In this document: positions 8,231 through 17,700 of the stretch, piece after piece
Layout of the letters: every line of letters starts with the position of its first letter
How positions within the stretch are numbered: the stretch's first letter is position 1
Source: Planctomycetota bacterium
GTDB taxonomy: Bacteria > Planctomycetota > UBA1135 > GCA-002686595
Direction of reading: 5' to 3'
DNA length: 64,000 nt
Assembly (NCBI GenBank): GCA_020853575.1
Contig: JADYYP010000047.1
Location: 62,001 to 126,000 of the forward strand
Program-made: the position numbers and the translations under genes
Notes under the pieces: model-generated
Database searches by the model: none
What the model saw: only the letters and a program-made list of their open reading frames with translations
What the model was told of the DNA's origin: nothing

Positions 8231-10045
8231 ATGCGCCAGATCCGCCGTTCGAGCGTGTTCGCCCTTCCCGCGTCGATCCTCGCCTCGCTGGCCGCTGCAC
8301 AGTCCCACACCGACTGGATCGCGCAGCACGACGGCGCGCCGGGCCAAGCCGACTACGGGCGAGCCTGCGCCGTCGATTCACTGGGCTCGGTGATCGTCGC
8401 CGGCCGCTCCTACAACCCGACCACCGGCGTGCCACCGATGCCGCCCAGCGCGGATTTCGAGGTGGTCAAGTTCGGCCAGATCGGCGTGCAACTGTGGTCC
8501 GCGCGGCTCGACCTGGCGAGCGGCGACGAGTACGCGCTCGACGTCCAATGCGATGCGGCCAACGACGTCTACGTGTGCGGCTACACCTGGGCCGGCAGCA
8601 ACATCGAGCTCGCGCTGGTCAAGTGGAGCTCGGCCGGCGCACTGCAGTGGTCGCGCACCTACGGCGGCGCGGGCGGCGGCTCGGACTTCGCGCGCGCCAT
8701 TGCATTCGACGCAGTCGGCAACGTGATCGTGTGCGGGCACGAGTACGGTGCGGGGCTGAACAACGATGCGCTGGTGCGCAGCTACAGCCCGAGCGGCGCG
8801 CTCAATTGGAGCACCTCGTTCGACGCCGCAGGCGGCGACGACACGCTGTATGCGCTCACCGTCCTGCCCTCCGGCGAGATCCTGGCCTGCGGCCAGTTCA
8901 CCAACCCGAGCTCCGGCGGCGCGAACGCGGGCATCGCCAAGCTGAGCGCGACCGGAACGCTCCTGTGGCAGCGCAACGACGACGGCGGCGGCAATCTGAG
9001 CGACGGAGTCAGCGCGCTCGCGGTCGTCGACGCGAGCCGCGTGCTCGTCGGTGGCTGGCGCAGCAGCGCGACCGGCGAGGACTGGCTGATCTCGCTGTGC
9101 AACCACGTCACGCAGAACGTCGAGTGGACACGCACCTTCAACGGCTCGTCGAACGCCAACGATCGAGTGCGTTCGGTCGCGCGCGACACGTTCGGCGTCT
9201 TGTGGGTCGCGGGCTCGGCCGCGAACTCGGGCGCCGGCATCGACTTCGCGACGCGGCGCTACGACGCCAGCGGAAACCTGCTCTCGAGCGACGTCTGGAA
9301 CAACGTCGGACTCGACGACCAGCCCTTCAAGGCAGCCGTCGGCAACGCTGGTCAGGTGTACGTGACCGGCTCGACCACGCTCTCGACGACCGCTCCCACG
9401 AACGTCGACGTGGCCGTGATCCAGTACGACAAGACCGGCGCGCGCAACTGGGTCGGCACGTACTCGACGCCAGGCTCCTACGACGATCGCATCTTCGATG
9501 CCGAGCTCGTGTTCGGCAGCTACATGGCGTGCGGCGGCTACACCTCGTCCTTCGCCAACGGCGGCTACGACTTCCTGGCCCTGCAGGTCAACATGCTCGA
9601 CTCGCCCAAGAGCTACTGCAGCGCCAAGACGAACTCGCTGGGATGCGCGGCGTCGATGACCTTCACCGGATTGGCGAGTGTCGCGCACACCAGTGGCTTC
9701 GTGGTCGAGGCGGCGCCGCTGCGCAATCAGAAGAGCGGGCTCTTCTTCTACAGCACGCTCGGCGCGGCGAACGCGCCCTTCCAGGGCGGGACGTTTTGCG
9801 TGCGAGCGCCGACGCGGCGCGGCCCGTTGCTCAGCTCCGGCGGCAACGCCGCGCCTCCGGACGATTGCTCGGGCGCGATCGCGATGGACTGGAACGCCTT
9901 CGCGCACGGACTGCTCGGCGGCGGGGTAGCACCCGAGCTGCTCACGCCGGGCACCGACGTGTACTGCCAGGTGTGGAGCCGCGACCCCGGCGCGAGCTTC
10001 CAGACCAACCTCTCGAGCGCGATGCACTTCGCCATGACGCCGTGA
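8231..10045 (+). CDS. Exported beta-propeller (SBBP-like) repeat protein with C-terminal W-x-RD module
   Basis: 604 aa. The ATG at 8231 follows a strong GAGGAG with good spacing. A signal peptide ends at LAAAQ. Residues about 30-440 hold repeats of about 55 residues with the pattern V-x-V-x-G, then a D-x-x-L/VxK stretch and LxWSR/LLW, as in SBBP or delta-60 propeller proteins. The last 145 residues form a distinct module that begins SYCSAKTNSLGC, contains paired cysteines and ends with QVWSRDP and LSSAMHF. The same kind of ending occurs in the protein at 60.2 kb and in a decayed remnant at 38.8 kb. Function unknown. Confidence 0.8.
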   Translation: MRQIRRSSVFALPASILASLAAAQSHTDWIAQHDGAPGQADYGRACAVDSLGSVIVAGRSYNPTTGVPPMPPSADFEVVKFGQIGVQLWSARLDLASGDEYALDVQCDAANDVYVCGYTWAGSNIELALVKWSSAGALQWSRTYGGAGGGSDFARAIAFDAVGNVIVCGHEYGAGLNNDALVRSYSPSGALNWSTSFDAAGGDDTLYALTVLPSGEILACGQFTNPSSGGANAGIAKLSATGTLLWQRNDDGGGNLSDGVSALAVVDASRVLVGGWRSSATGEDWLISLCNHVTQNVEWTRTFNGSSNANDRVRSVARDTFGVLWVAGSAANSGAGIDFATRRYDASGNLLSSDVWNNVGLDDQPFKAAVGNAGQVYVTGSTTLSTTAPTNVDVAVIQYDKTGARNWVGTYSTPGSYDDRIFDAELVFGSYMACGGYTSSFANGGYDFLALQVNMLDSPKSYCSAKTNSLGCAASMTFTGLASVAHTSGFVVEAAPLRNQKSGLFFYSTLGAANAPFQGGTFCVRAPTRRGPLLSSGGNAAPPDDCSGAIAMDWNAFAHGLLGGGVAPELLTPGTDVYCQVWSRDPGASFQTNLSSAMHFAMTP

Positions 10046-10081
10046 ATCCGTGACTCCGAGCGCGGGCGGACAGCGCCACGC

Positions 10082-11365
10082 TCAGTCGAGCCGGCCCAGC
10101 CAATCCTCGAGCTTCGCCAGCGTTTGCGGGTCGGAGATCCGCGGCTGGATCGCCCGCAGGATCGGCTCGAGGAAGCGCTGGTGCTTCGAGATCCGCTGCG
10201 CGGCCGCCTCGCGCTCGCTCTCCGACCCGTGCACGAGTTGGTGCAGCGCGTCCTCGACTTCGAGCTCGACTTCAGGAGTCAAGCACTCGAGCCGTCCGAC
10301 CAACACGCGCACGCACTCGCGCGGCGCGGGCTGCACGGCGAGCGGCAGCACTTCGTCCGTGAAGCGCTGCGGCAACACGTACAGCACGCGCAGCCCTTCC
10401 GTGCGAAAGTAGCTCGAGCTCCAGGTCTCGACCATGGCCTGCGCTTCGTCGCGTGTGAGCCCGCTTGCTTGCAGCGCACGCTCGACGCCGCGCGCGAGCT
10501 TGGGCAGGAGTTCCTCCAGCGCGCAAGCGTCGGGGCCCAGCGGCACCGTGAAGTCCGCGCTCGCCCCGGGCGGCAACTCCTCGGCGCACTCGAAAGTGGC
10601 CCGTCCGTCGCGCACGTGAAGCACGAACAGGTGGCGCAGCACGTCGCCGCTCGCGCTCGCGTTGCTCAGATTCACGCGTGCGTCCGTGCGTGTCCGCGCC
10701 ACCAGCGGCAGGTCGAAGCGCGCGAGTCCGCGGTAGAACAGGAACTCCTCGACTTCCTCGCGCGGCGCGCCCTCGGGCCCCGCCGGAGTTCGCACGCGCA
10801 GGTGGTTGGCCTGCGGCAAGCGCGCGGCGAGCCACGGCATGCCGTCCTCGACACGTGGCACCCGGTCCGCGCCGACTCCGGGCGCGAGCAACTCGAGCTC
10901 CCACTCGAGCGCCCCACTCTCGACCGTCGAGAAGTCGATCCAAGTGCGGCCGAGCCGACGCGTCTGAGGGGAGACGAGCGCGTCGCTCCCGCGCTCGCTG
11001 ACGCTGGCCCAGGGATACCACTGCGAAAGCAGCCCGCGCCGGAGCTCGACGCGCGCGTGGAGCTGCATCGCGCGCGGCGCGTGGAAATACGTCACCGGAG
11101 TCTCCAGCTTGATCGTGACCCCGCGCACACTGCGCGCGAGCCCCTTCTTGCGAGCGATGCCGAGGTCGATCATCCGCGCGTCGTCCATCTGGTGCACGAA
11201 GTCGGGCAGCGCCTCCTCTTCGTGGTGCAGGCCGTCGAGAACGCGCCCATCGGAGCTCTGCGCCGAGGTGAACGTACCCCACTCGTGGAGCACGAGGTCG
11301 GGCGGCGGCGCTGCACGAGTTGCGTCGCCGGCGAGAGCCAGCGCGAGCAGGATGGGGATCGACAT
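10082..11365 (-). CDS. Exported HEWGTFT-type protein of unknown function
   Basis: 427 aa. A short signal peptide (residues 1-19) leads to LVLHEWGTFTS, a phrase I know from uncharacterised exported proteins of planctomycetes and myxobacteria. Two further segments, KLETPVTYFH and FYRGLARFDLP, look conserved. The C-terminal 150 residues are charged and probably helical, with a long region rich in Glu, Leu and Arg. No known catalytic motif is evident. AAAGGAG lies just before the ATG. Divergent from the Gfo/Idh/MocA gene with 128 bp between the starts. The possible stop-to-stop overlap with the beta-propeller gene is avoided by 36 bp. Confidence 0.75.
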   Translation of the reverse strand: MSIPILLALALAGDATRAAPPPDLVLHEWGTFTSAQSSDGRVLDGLHHEEEALPDFVHQMDDARMIDLGIARKKGLARSVRGVTIKLETPVTYFHAPRAMQLHARVELRRGLLSQWYPWASVSERGSDALVSPQTRRLGRTWIDFSTVESGALEWELELLAPGVGADRVPRVEDGMPWLAARLPQANHLRVRTPAGPEGAPREEVEEFLFYRGLARFDLPLVARTRTDARVNLSNASASGDVLRHLFVLHVRDGRATFECAEELPPGASADFTVPLGPDACALEELLPKLARGVERALQASGLTRDEAQAMVETWSSSYFRTEGLRVLYVLPQRFTDEVLPLAVQPAPRECVRVLVGRLECLTPEVELEVEDALHQLVHGSESEREAAAQRISKHQRFLEPILRAIQPRISDPQTLAKLEDWLGRLD

Positions 11366-11493
11366 CGAGGCTCCTTTGGAACTGCGCCGGAAGACGAGCC
11401 GCCCGCCGGCGCGTTATCCGTGCTTCGCCCCGCTGCGCGCACTGCCTAGGATGAGCAGCCCAATCGATCCCCCACCTCCGTGGAGCAACTCGG

Positions 11494-12837
11494 ATGAGCC
11501 CTTCGCTGTCGCGTCGTTCGTTCCTCGAATTCACCGCCGCCGCGGGCGGTTTGTCGTTGGCCAGCTGCGCGGCTGCGCAGTCCCGTCGCAGGACATCGGG
11601 GGCGCGCTTGCGCCATGCCGGCATCGGCGTCGGCGGCATGGGGAGCACGGATCTCGATCAGATCCGGGCGCACGCGCAGGTGGATGTGGTCGCGCTGTGC
11701 GATGTCGACGAGAACAACCTGCGCTCCGCCGCCGAGCGCTGCCCGGGCGCGCGGCTGTACCGCGATTGGCGCGAGTTGCTCGACAAGGAGCGCGGGAACA
11801 TCGACTCGGTGCACGTTTCGACGCCCGACCACATGCACGCCGCGATCACGCTCGCCGCGCTCGCCCGTGGACTGCACGTGTATTGCCAGAAACCGCTCAC
11901 GCGCACGGTGAACGAAGCGCGCGCCGTGTCGCGGAGCGCGCGCGAGTCCGGAGTCGTGACGCAGATGGGCATCCAGAACCACTCCAACGCCGCCTACGAC
12001 GCGGCGCTGCAGCTCTTCCGCGCCAGGCACATCGGTCGCGTCCACGAGGTGCACGTGTGGACCGATCGTCCCGCCGGTTGGTGGCCGCAGGGCGTCGGAC
12101 GGCCCGAGGGCCAGGACGAGGTGCCCGCGACGCTCGATTGGGACAAGTGGATCGGCGTGGCCCCGCTGAGGCCGTTCAAGAAGGACACGTACCACGCTTT
12201 CCGCTGGCGCGGCTTCAAGGACTTCGGGACCGGCGCGCAAGGCGACATGGCGTGTCATCTGATGGATCCCGCGCTGTGGTTCTTGGGCTTGAGCGATCCG
12301 CTGCGCGTGCGTTCGGTCGGTCCGCGGCCGAACGACGAGACCTACCCGCTGTGGTCGACGGTGCACTACGAGTTCCCGGCGAATGACTGGACGACGCGCG
12401 GGCCGCTGCTGCTGACCTGGCGCGACGGCGGCAAGAAGGTGCCCAGCGATCTGCTCAAGGAGCTCGGCCTCGAGCAGATCGTCGACAACGGTTGCCTGTT
12501 CGTCGGCGAGGAAGGCGCCTTGCTCGCCGACCCCTACGGCAAGCCGGCGCTCTACCCGGCGGAGAAGTTTGGGCACATCGCGCTCCCCGAGGGCGTCGCG
12601 CGCAACCACTGGTTCGAGTGGGTCGAGGCCTGCCTCGGCCGCGGCGAAACGAGCGCGCCCTTCGAGTACGCGGCACACCTGACCGAGGTCGCGCTCCTGG
12701 GCAATGTCGCGCTGCGCTTCCCGCATGAAACGCTGGACTGGAACGGCGGCAAGGGCCGCTTCATCGCGCGCCCCGACGCCGACCTCCTGCTCGGCGCCCC
12801 ACAGCGCACGGGCTGGGAGATCGCGGAGCTGAGCTGA
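11494..12837 (+). CDS. Tat-exported Gfo/Idh/MocA-family oxidoreductase
   Basis: 447 aa. The N-terminus carries a twin-arginine signal (SRRSFLEFTAAAGG) ending in LASCAAA. The mature part has an NAD(P)-binding Rossmann fold (GIGVGGMGSTDL) and the CQKPLTRTVNEAR block, in which the lysine of the EKP-like motif is kept. GIQNHSNAAYD and the downstream metal/sugar-site region match planctomycete members that act on carbohydrates in the periplasm. Probably oxidises or epimerises a sugar with a tightly bound cofactor; substrate unknown. Followed after 14 bp by the zinc-ribbon gene, so possibly co-transcribed. Confidence 0.9.
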   Translation: MSPSLSRRSFLEFTAAAGGLSLASCAAAQSRRRTSGARLRHAGIGVGGMGSTDLDQIRAHAQVDVVALCDVDENNLRSAAERCPGARLYRDWRELLDKERGNIDSVHVSTPDHMHAAITLAALARGLHVYCQKPLTRTVNEARAVSRSARESGVVTQMGIQNHSNAAYDAALQLFRARHIGRVHEVHVWTDRPAGWWPQGVGRPEGQDEVPATLDWDKWIGVAPLRPFKKDTYHAFRWRGFKDFGTGAQGDMACHLMDPALWFLGLSDPLRVRSVGPRPNDETYPLWSTVHYEFPANDWTTRGPLLLTWRDGGKKVPSDLLKELGLEQIVDNGCLFVGEEGALLADPYGKPALYPAEKFGHIALPEGVARNHWFEWVEACLGRGETSAPFEYAAHLTEVALLGNVALRFPHETLDWNGGKGRFIARPDADLLLGAPQRTGWEIAELS

Positions 12838-12851
12838 GGGCTGGCGAAGAC

Positions 12852-14237
12852 ATGCGGATTCGAGGTCTCAGGAAGTTGGATGAGCCGTCGCCCGGCGCGC
12901 GCCGCGATTCGCTCACGTGGCGTTCGATCGCCATCGTCGCGGCACTGTTGGGGACCGCGCTCGCGCGTGCGCAGAGCACCGCACCGCCCTTGCCCGAGAG
13001 CGCGGCAGTCGTCGCCGCGCGCACCGAGCTGGCGCGCATCGCCGACGGTGCCCGAGACGAGCTGGCGCGACTCGAGCGCCAGGCCCGCGAGCGCAATGCT
13101 GGCGAGTTGAGCCGCTCCGAGTCCGCGCAGTGCGTGGTTCAAAGCCGAGCCGCGGCGCTGGCGCGCATCGACGAGTTGCTCCTCTCGACCACGGCTCCCG
13201 ATGCGCGCGTGCAGGTGTGGTTGGCGTATCTCGGCTATCCCGACGAACGCCCCGTGCGCGAGAGCCTGCAGTCGGCGTATGCGATCGCTCCCGCGGGTCG
13301 CGTGCGCGCGACGGTGGCGTGGGCCATGGCCGACGAGATCTGGGTCGACGAACCAGAACGCGGGTTCACGCTGCTCTCGCGCGCCGTCGAAGAAGACCCG
13401 CTGTGGAGCGCGGCGCGCGTGCAGCGCGCGTGGATCTCGGCCGACGCCGGGCGCTGGCCGAGTGTCTTCGCCGATCTCGACCGGGCCCTCGAGCTCGCGC
13501 CCGGCGACGCCCCGGAGCTGGGGATCTTGAGGGCGCGTTTCGAGCTTCGACGCGCCGGCTTCGATGAGGCTCTCGCAGCTGCCCAGGCGGAGCGAGTTCG
13601 ACTCGACGCGCCACGGGAGCGCGTGGTGCGCGCCACATTGCTGGCAGCGACCGCTCTGCACGCGCTGAACTCGCCCGTCGAGGCGCGAGTTGCGTTGCGC
13701 AGCGTGAGCGCCGATTGCGACGAGCACTGGCGCGTGCTGGACTTCCTGCCCAGCGCATTGGTCGCGCCGGTGACGGCGAGCGTCGGAGAGCTGCGTGAGG
13801 AAGCGCGCCGTGCCGAAGAGCGCGCGCGCCCGGCGAAGGACGGCCCCAAGCGCACGCTGGGGATCGTTCCAGAGACCGACGCGGAGCGCCAAGCTCGCGA
13901 GGCCGAAGAGCTGCGCGTCGCGGAGCTCGCGAGAGCCAAGGCACGCGCGGAGCGCGAGGCTCAGCGCCGGGCGAGCGCAACGGTCGATGTCGCGTGCGAC
14001 GCGTGCGGGGCGAGCGGCGTGGTCTCCGTTCGCTGCCCCCACTGCTCGGGCAGCGGGCGCGAGCTGTACAAGACGCGCAAGCGAACCGAGCGCGAGCAAC
14101 AGGGTGCCTACTGGGTCGTGCGCACGATCGAGGAGCGCGTGCCCTGCATGACCTGCGATGGCGTCGGCTTGGTGGGTCAACGCTGCGGCGATTGCCAGGG
14201 GCGCTGCGTGCTCACGGTCCCCGCGGCGCAGCGCTGA
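12852..14237 (+). CDS. Exported helical-repeat protein with DnaJ-like CxxC zinc motifs
   Basis: 461 aa. A hydrophobic segment ending ALARAQS (about residues 27-44) looks like a signal peptide behind a long basic N-terminus. Residues about 130-290 have TPR-like helical repeats. A charged coiled-coil region follows, then the C-terminal 75 residues carry four CxxC clusters: CDACGASG, CPHCSGSG, CMTCDGVG and CGDCQG. This is the layout of the DnaJ zinc-finger domain, but no J domain is present. Such a reduced metal site on an exported protein is unusual. It might be inner-membrane anchored with the cysteines in the cytoplasm. Role unknown. Confidence 0.75.
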   Translation: MRIRGLRKLDEPSPGARRDSLTWRSIAIVAALLGTALARAQSTAPPLPESAAVVAARTELARIADGARDELARLERQARERNAGELSRSESAQCVVQSRAAALARIDELLLSTTAPDARVQVWLAYLGYPDERPVRESLQSAYAIAPAGRVRATVAWAMADEIWVDEPERGFTLLSRAVEEDPLWSAARVQRAWISADAGRWPSVFADLDRALELAPGDAPELGILRARFELRRAGFDEALAAAQAERVRLDAPRERVVRATLLAATALHALNSPVEARVALRSVSADCDEHWRVLDFLPSALVAPVTASVGELREEARRAEERARPAKDGPKRTLGIVPETDAERQAREAEELRVAELARAKARAEREAQRRASATVDVACDACGASGVVSVRCPHCSGSGRELYKTRKRTEREQQGAYWVVRTIEERVPCMTCDGVGLVGQRCGDCQGRCVLTVPAAQR

Positions 14238-14668
14238 GCGAGCGATCGCGGACAGCGCCGTCCGATCGCGCAGCGCGTCGACACGAACCTCGTCCACGGG
14301 CTCGACGCGCACCGAGCCCGCTCCAGGCGGCCGCGAGGCGGAACCGCCGCGCGAGTTCGCGCGAACGGGCCGGATGCGCGGAGCCACGGGCGCACTCTCG
14401 CGGTCCAAGCGCCAGGGCCACGCGCGCGCTCGAGCACAACCCTCGGGCGCTCGACGGTGGCGAGCCGGACGCCGCCCGCCCCGCGCGCGCCGAGTCCGCG
14501 ACGCGCCTCCCCCCACACCTTTTGCGAAGCCGCCGTCGCGCTCGCGCCGGCCATTGTCGAGCGGCCCCACCGCTGCGACGATGCGCTCGCGAGCAGTGCG
14601 CTAGCGCGCCCGGCGGGTGCGCCCCGAAGAGAGCTCGCTCCGACGTGTTCGTTCATTTGCGGTTTCCT
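14238..14668. other. Intergenic stretch without a supported gene
   Basis: This gap of 431 bases between two plus-strand genes contains only GC-rich sequence with short, unconvincing inverted repeats. Open frames crossing it have no recognisable features and are extensions or shadows of the flanking genes. It presumably carries the promoter of the 14.7 kb gene, but no clear -10 or -35 pair stands out. Confidence 0.4.
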
Positions 14669-16672
14669 ATGTTCTTCAGCCTGCTGATGCTGCTCATGCG
14701 GCTCTCCGCGGCGGCGCAGGAGCCGCCCAGACAAGCGCTGATCGTGCCGCTCTCGGCCGCTGGCTCGTGGGAGGAATTCGCGTTCCTCGCGGCCATTCCC
14801 GCGGCGCGGGCGAGCCAGTCGGCGGTGCTCTCGGTCGGCGCGGACGCGGAGCTCGCGCCCGAGACGCGCGACTTCCTGGCGCGTTTCTCGGCGCAGCGGC
14901 TCGTGTGGGTCGGGAGCGGGCCCAACACGGAGCGATTGGGAGAGTTCGTGTGCGAGCGCGTCGCCGCGGCTTCGGCCGAGGGCGCGGCGTGCGCGCTTGC
15001 CGCGCGCTACTTCGGGAAGAGCGCGACCGCCGTGGCCTGCGCGGAGTCGGACTACGCAGGCGCACTGAGTGCGGCGGTGCTCGCGGCGCGCATGCGCGTC
15101 CCGCTGGTCTTCTATGGCGAGCAGGGTCCGTCGGAGGCGACGCGCACGACGCTCACGAAGCTCGACGTGAAACGCATCTTGCTCGTCGGCGCGCTCGTCG
15201 AGAGCTCGCCAACATCGAAGGACCGAGACACCGTGCGCCTCCGTACGGCGCTCGATGTCGCGCTCTGGATGGAGCAGCACGAGCTTGGAATCGAGTACCT
15301 CGCGCTCGCAGCGCCCTGGGATCGCGACGCGGGACAGGTGCGCAAGCTGTCGCTCGCGGCCTCCGTGCTCGCGGCCGGACGAGACGGCGCCGTGCTGCCG
15401 ATCGGCGCGAGCGACGGGGGCGCGCCCGACGTCGCGGCGGTGCGCGTGGCGCTCGACGAATTCCGCGGCAAACTGCGCTCGAAGTTCGAGTTCCTGTGCC
15501 TGGCGGCATTCCCCGACGCGCTGCCGATGATCGCCGCGCCGCTGGGGCAAGGCATCGACGACGATCCAGTTTCGGACCTGGAGTACGCGAACACGGACGC
15601 CGATCCCTTCGTCGAGCTCGCCTTCGGACGCTTCGTGGCCGAGAGCACCCACGCGGGCACCCTGCTCGCCGCGCGCAGCCTAGCGCACGAGGAGCTGCGC
15701 ACGCCGGAGCTCGCCCAGTCCGTCGGCATGGCCGAATGGGAGCAGGTCTGCGGTCCGCTGTTCACGAACGTCGGCTTCGCGGAGCCTGCTCGCCACACCG
15801 ACGACAAGCCGCTCGAGCCGGGCTCACCGTTGACGCGGGTGGCCGCGCTCGTCCACAACGCGCACTCCTCGTGGATGCAGCTCGGCTCGACGTACATGCA
15901 CGATTCCGAGGTGCTGCTGGCGCCGTGCGTCGTCGAAACCGGGGGCTGCAGCCCGGCCTCGCTCGATCAGGACCCTGCCCATCGTTCCGTCGCGCTGCGC
16001 TTGCTGCGCAACGGCGCCATCGCGTTCGTCGGTGACGTGCGTCGCACCGTGGCGCAGCACGAGCTCTACCGCAGCGAGTTCTGGAACGCCGTTCTCGCTG
16101 GTGAGTGCCTTGGCTCCGCGCATCGCTTCGCGCTCAACCGCCTGACCGTGAGCGTGCTCGCGCACGGCGAGCTCGCGGGCGGCCTGCACCAGTACCAGCG
16201 TCACAACGTGGCGCTCTACGGCGATCCCGCGCTGCGCCTGAGACGCCCCGGAACGCCGCGCACGCCCCCGGCGGAAGCGGAGCTCCGAGGCCGCAAGATC
16301 ACGGTGCGTGGACCAGCGCAGTGGGCGCGCGTCGAGCTCTACGTACCGAGCGACTGGAACTACGCGGCGTCGCCGCGACTCCACGGCTACCGCGCGCCGG
16401 GGGTCGGCGTCGAGTCCCGTTGGGATGGCGAGCAGCGCCGCAATGCCGAGGAGCTGGTGTTCACCGCCGAAGTGAGAACGACCAAGCATGTCACAGGCCT
16501 GGAGGCCGTCGATCCGCCCGCGGAGCCGCTCGGATGGGACGGTCGCCATTTCATCGACGAGCACGCGGATGGTTCGCGCTCGATCTACTTCCGCGTGCGG
16601 ATGCTCGACTACGTTCCCGAGAGCGGCGCGATCAAGGCGCAACTCGAGCGGCTCGAGCTGCGTTTGAAGTGA
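14669..16672 (+). CDS. Exported gingipain-like (peptidase C25-related) protein
   Basis: 667 aa. I chose the ATG at 14669 because it opens a hydrophobic signal peptide ending SAAAQ. The first 240 residues have two similar halves ending in RLVWVG and RILLVGALV, resembling cell-wall-binding-repeat-2 or substrate-like domains. From about residue 270 the YANTDADPFVELAFGRF segment, then a VHNAHSSWMQ segment and GCSPASLDQDP followed by NGAIAFVGDVRR, resemble the His/Cys core of gingipain-type C25 peptidases. The C-terminus is beta-rich. The cysteine in GCSP and the histidines in VHNAHSS could form the dyad, but this is inferred from pattern only. Confidence 0.65.
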   Translation: MFFSLLMLLMRLSAAAQEPPRQALIVPLSAAGSWEEFAFLAAIPAARASQSAVLSVGADAELAPETRDFLARFSAQRLVWVGSGPNTERLGEFVCERVAAASAEGAACALAARYFGKSATAVACAESDYAGALSAAVLAARMRVPLVFYGEQGPSEATRTTLTKLDVKRILLVGALVESSPTSKDRDTVRLRTALDVALWMEQHELGIEYLALAAPWDRDAGQVRKLSLAASVLAAGRDGAVLPIGASDGGAPDVAAVRVALDEFRGKLRSKFEFLCLAAFPDALPMIAAPLGQGIDDDPVSDLEYANTDADPFVELAFGRFVAESTHAGTLLAARSLAHEELRTPELAQSVGMAEWEQVCGPLFTNVGFAEPARHTDDKPLEPGSPLTRVAALVHNAHSSWMQLGSTYMHDSEVLLAPCVVETGGCSPASLDQDPAHRSVALRLLRNGAIAFVGDVRRTVAQHELYRSEFWNAVLAGECLGSAHRFALNRLTVSVLAHGELAGGLHQYQRHNVALYGDPALRLRRPGTPRTPPAEAELRGRKITVRGPAQWARVELYVPSDWNYAASPRLHGYRAPGVGVESRWDGEQRRNAEELVFTAEVRTTKHVTGLEAVDPPAEPLGWDGRHFIDEHADGSRSIYFRVRMLDYVPESGAIKAQLERLELRLK

Positions 16673-16756
16673 GCGCGTCGATCGTCGGCTCCTCGGCCCG
16701 ACCGCGGCCCGCTCCACCGTGGGCACACCGGTTGGCAATGCGCGCCTGATCCGAGC

Positions 16757-17686
16757 TCACTCCTGCGTCGGAGATGGCCCGACGTAGATCACGAAGTCGC
16801 CGCGATGCTTGTCGGCCTCGGCCAAGGCGTCGCCCCAGGTGTCGACGAAGCTGACCAGTTGATAGCGCGTGCCAGGGCGCAACAGCGCCAGCGCTTGCGG
16901 CGTGCCCCCGTTGAAATCGCTGTGGAAGCGCCCGACCACGTGGACCACGGGCGACTCGCCGCGCTTGAGCGCGGTGTTCAGCGAGTCCGCCATCGTCCAA
17001 TCCCAGACCTGCTGCGAGCGGAACACGTGATCCAGCCGCTCGCGCTCGTCGGCCGCGTTCGGATCGCGGTCCGCGGGCGTCATCACCCGATCGAAGTCGG
17101 TGCGGTAGCGCCCACCGATCAGCTCGCGCGGCACGACGAACAAGCGTTGCTGCTCCGGAGTCAGCTTGGTGAGCGGCTCGTAGCCCTGCTTGCTGGCGAT
17201 GCGCACGTACTGTCGAGGAGCATTGGCCGCGTGCACCGCGCGCAGGTTCTTCTTGGCGCTCTCGACCATCGCGCGATGGCCCGGAGGGTAGTTCCCCGAT
17301 GTGCGTCCCGTGCGGCGCTCGAAGGTCGCCAGGTCGCTGACGTCTCGCAGGAAATCGTCGACTCGCGTCTGCTCGTCGCGCTCCAGGAATTCCATCGAGA
17401 GCGCTGCCTTGGGAGCGCGCGCGACGACGTCATCGAACAACGCCGCGGCGCTCGCCAGCCCCAGGGGATGTCCGTGGTTCTCGCCGACGAACACGACCTC
17501 GGTCTTGCTCGCGGCCTCGACGAGCTCGTCCCAGGTCGCCGGCGCGCCGGTGTCGCCGCGGAACACCTTGACCGCCCGCGGCGCCCGCGCGAGCGGCTCA
17601 GGCGCAGCTCCGTGAGGCGAGGGGTTCACACTCGCGCAAGCCGCCGTCGCCATCGCCACACACGCAGCCATCATCATCCTGTGCAT
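16757..17686 (-). CDS. ChaN-family (haem-binding type) lipoprotein
   Basis: 309 aa. The signal peptide ends in a lipobox, ATAAC, giving an N-terminal lipidated cysteine near residue 19. The mature part belongs to the ChaN/DUF399 family. FVGENHGHPLG is the conserved opening block, ALSMEFLERDEQ a second, and VVHVVGRFHSDF the third with its histidine pair. Campylobacter ChaN binds haem at the outer membrane, and that role is only assumed here. It follows the aryl-CoA ligase by 14 bp on the same strand, probably by operon read-through rather than shared function. Confidence 0.87.
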   Translation of the reverse strand: MHRMMMAACVAMATAACASVNPSPHGAAPEPLARAPRAVKVFRGDTGAPATWDELVEAASKTEVVFVGENHGHPLGLASAAALFDDVVARAPKAALSMEFLERDEQTRVDDFLRDVSDLATFERRTGRTSGNYPPGHRAMVESAKKNLRAVHAANAPRQYVRIASKQGYEPLTKLTPEQQRLFVVPRELIGGRYRTDFDRVMTPADRDPNAADERERLDHVFRSQQVWDWTMADSLNTALKRGESPVVHVVGRFHSDFNGGTPQALALLRPGTRYQLVSFVDTWGDALAEADKHRGDFVIYVGPSPTQE

Positions 17687-17700
17687 GTTCGAATCCCGCT

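Noticed and set aside
12552..14570. Minus-strand open frame of 672 codons
   Set aside because: Arg/Ala-rich shadow of the Gfo/Idh/MocA and zinc-ribbon genes, which have recognisable motifs on the plus strand.
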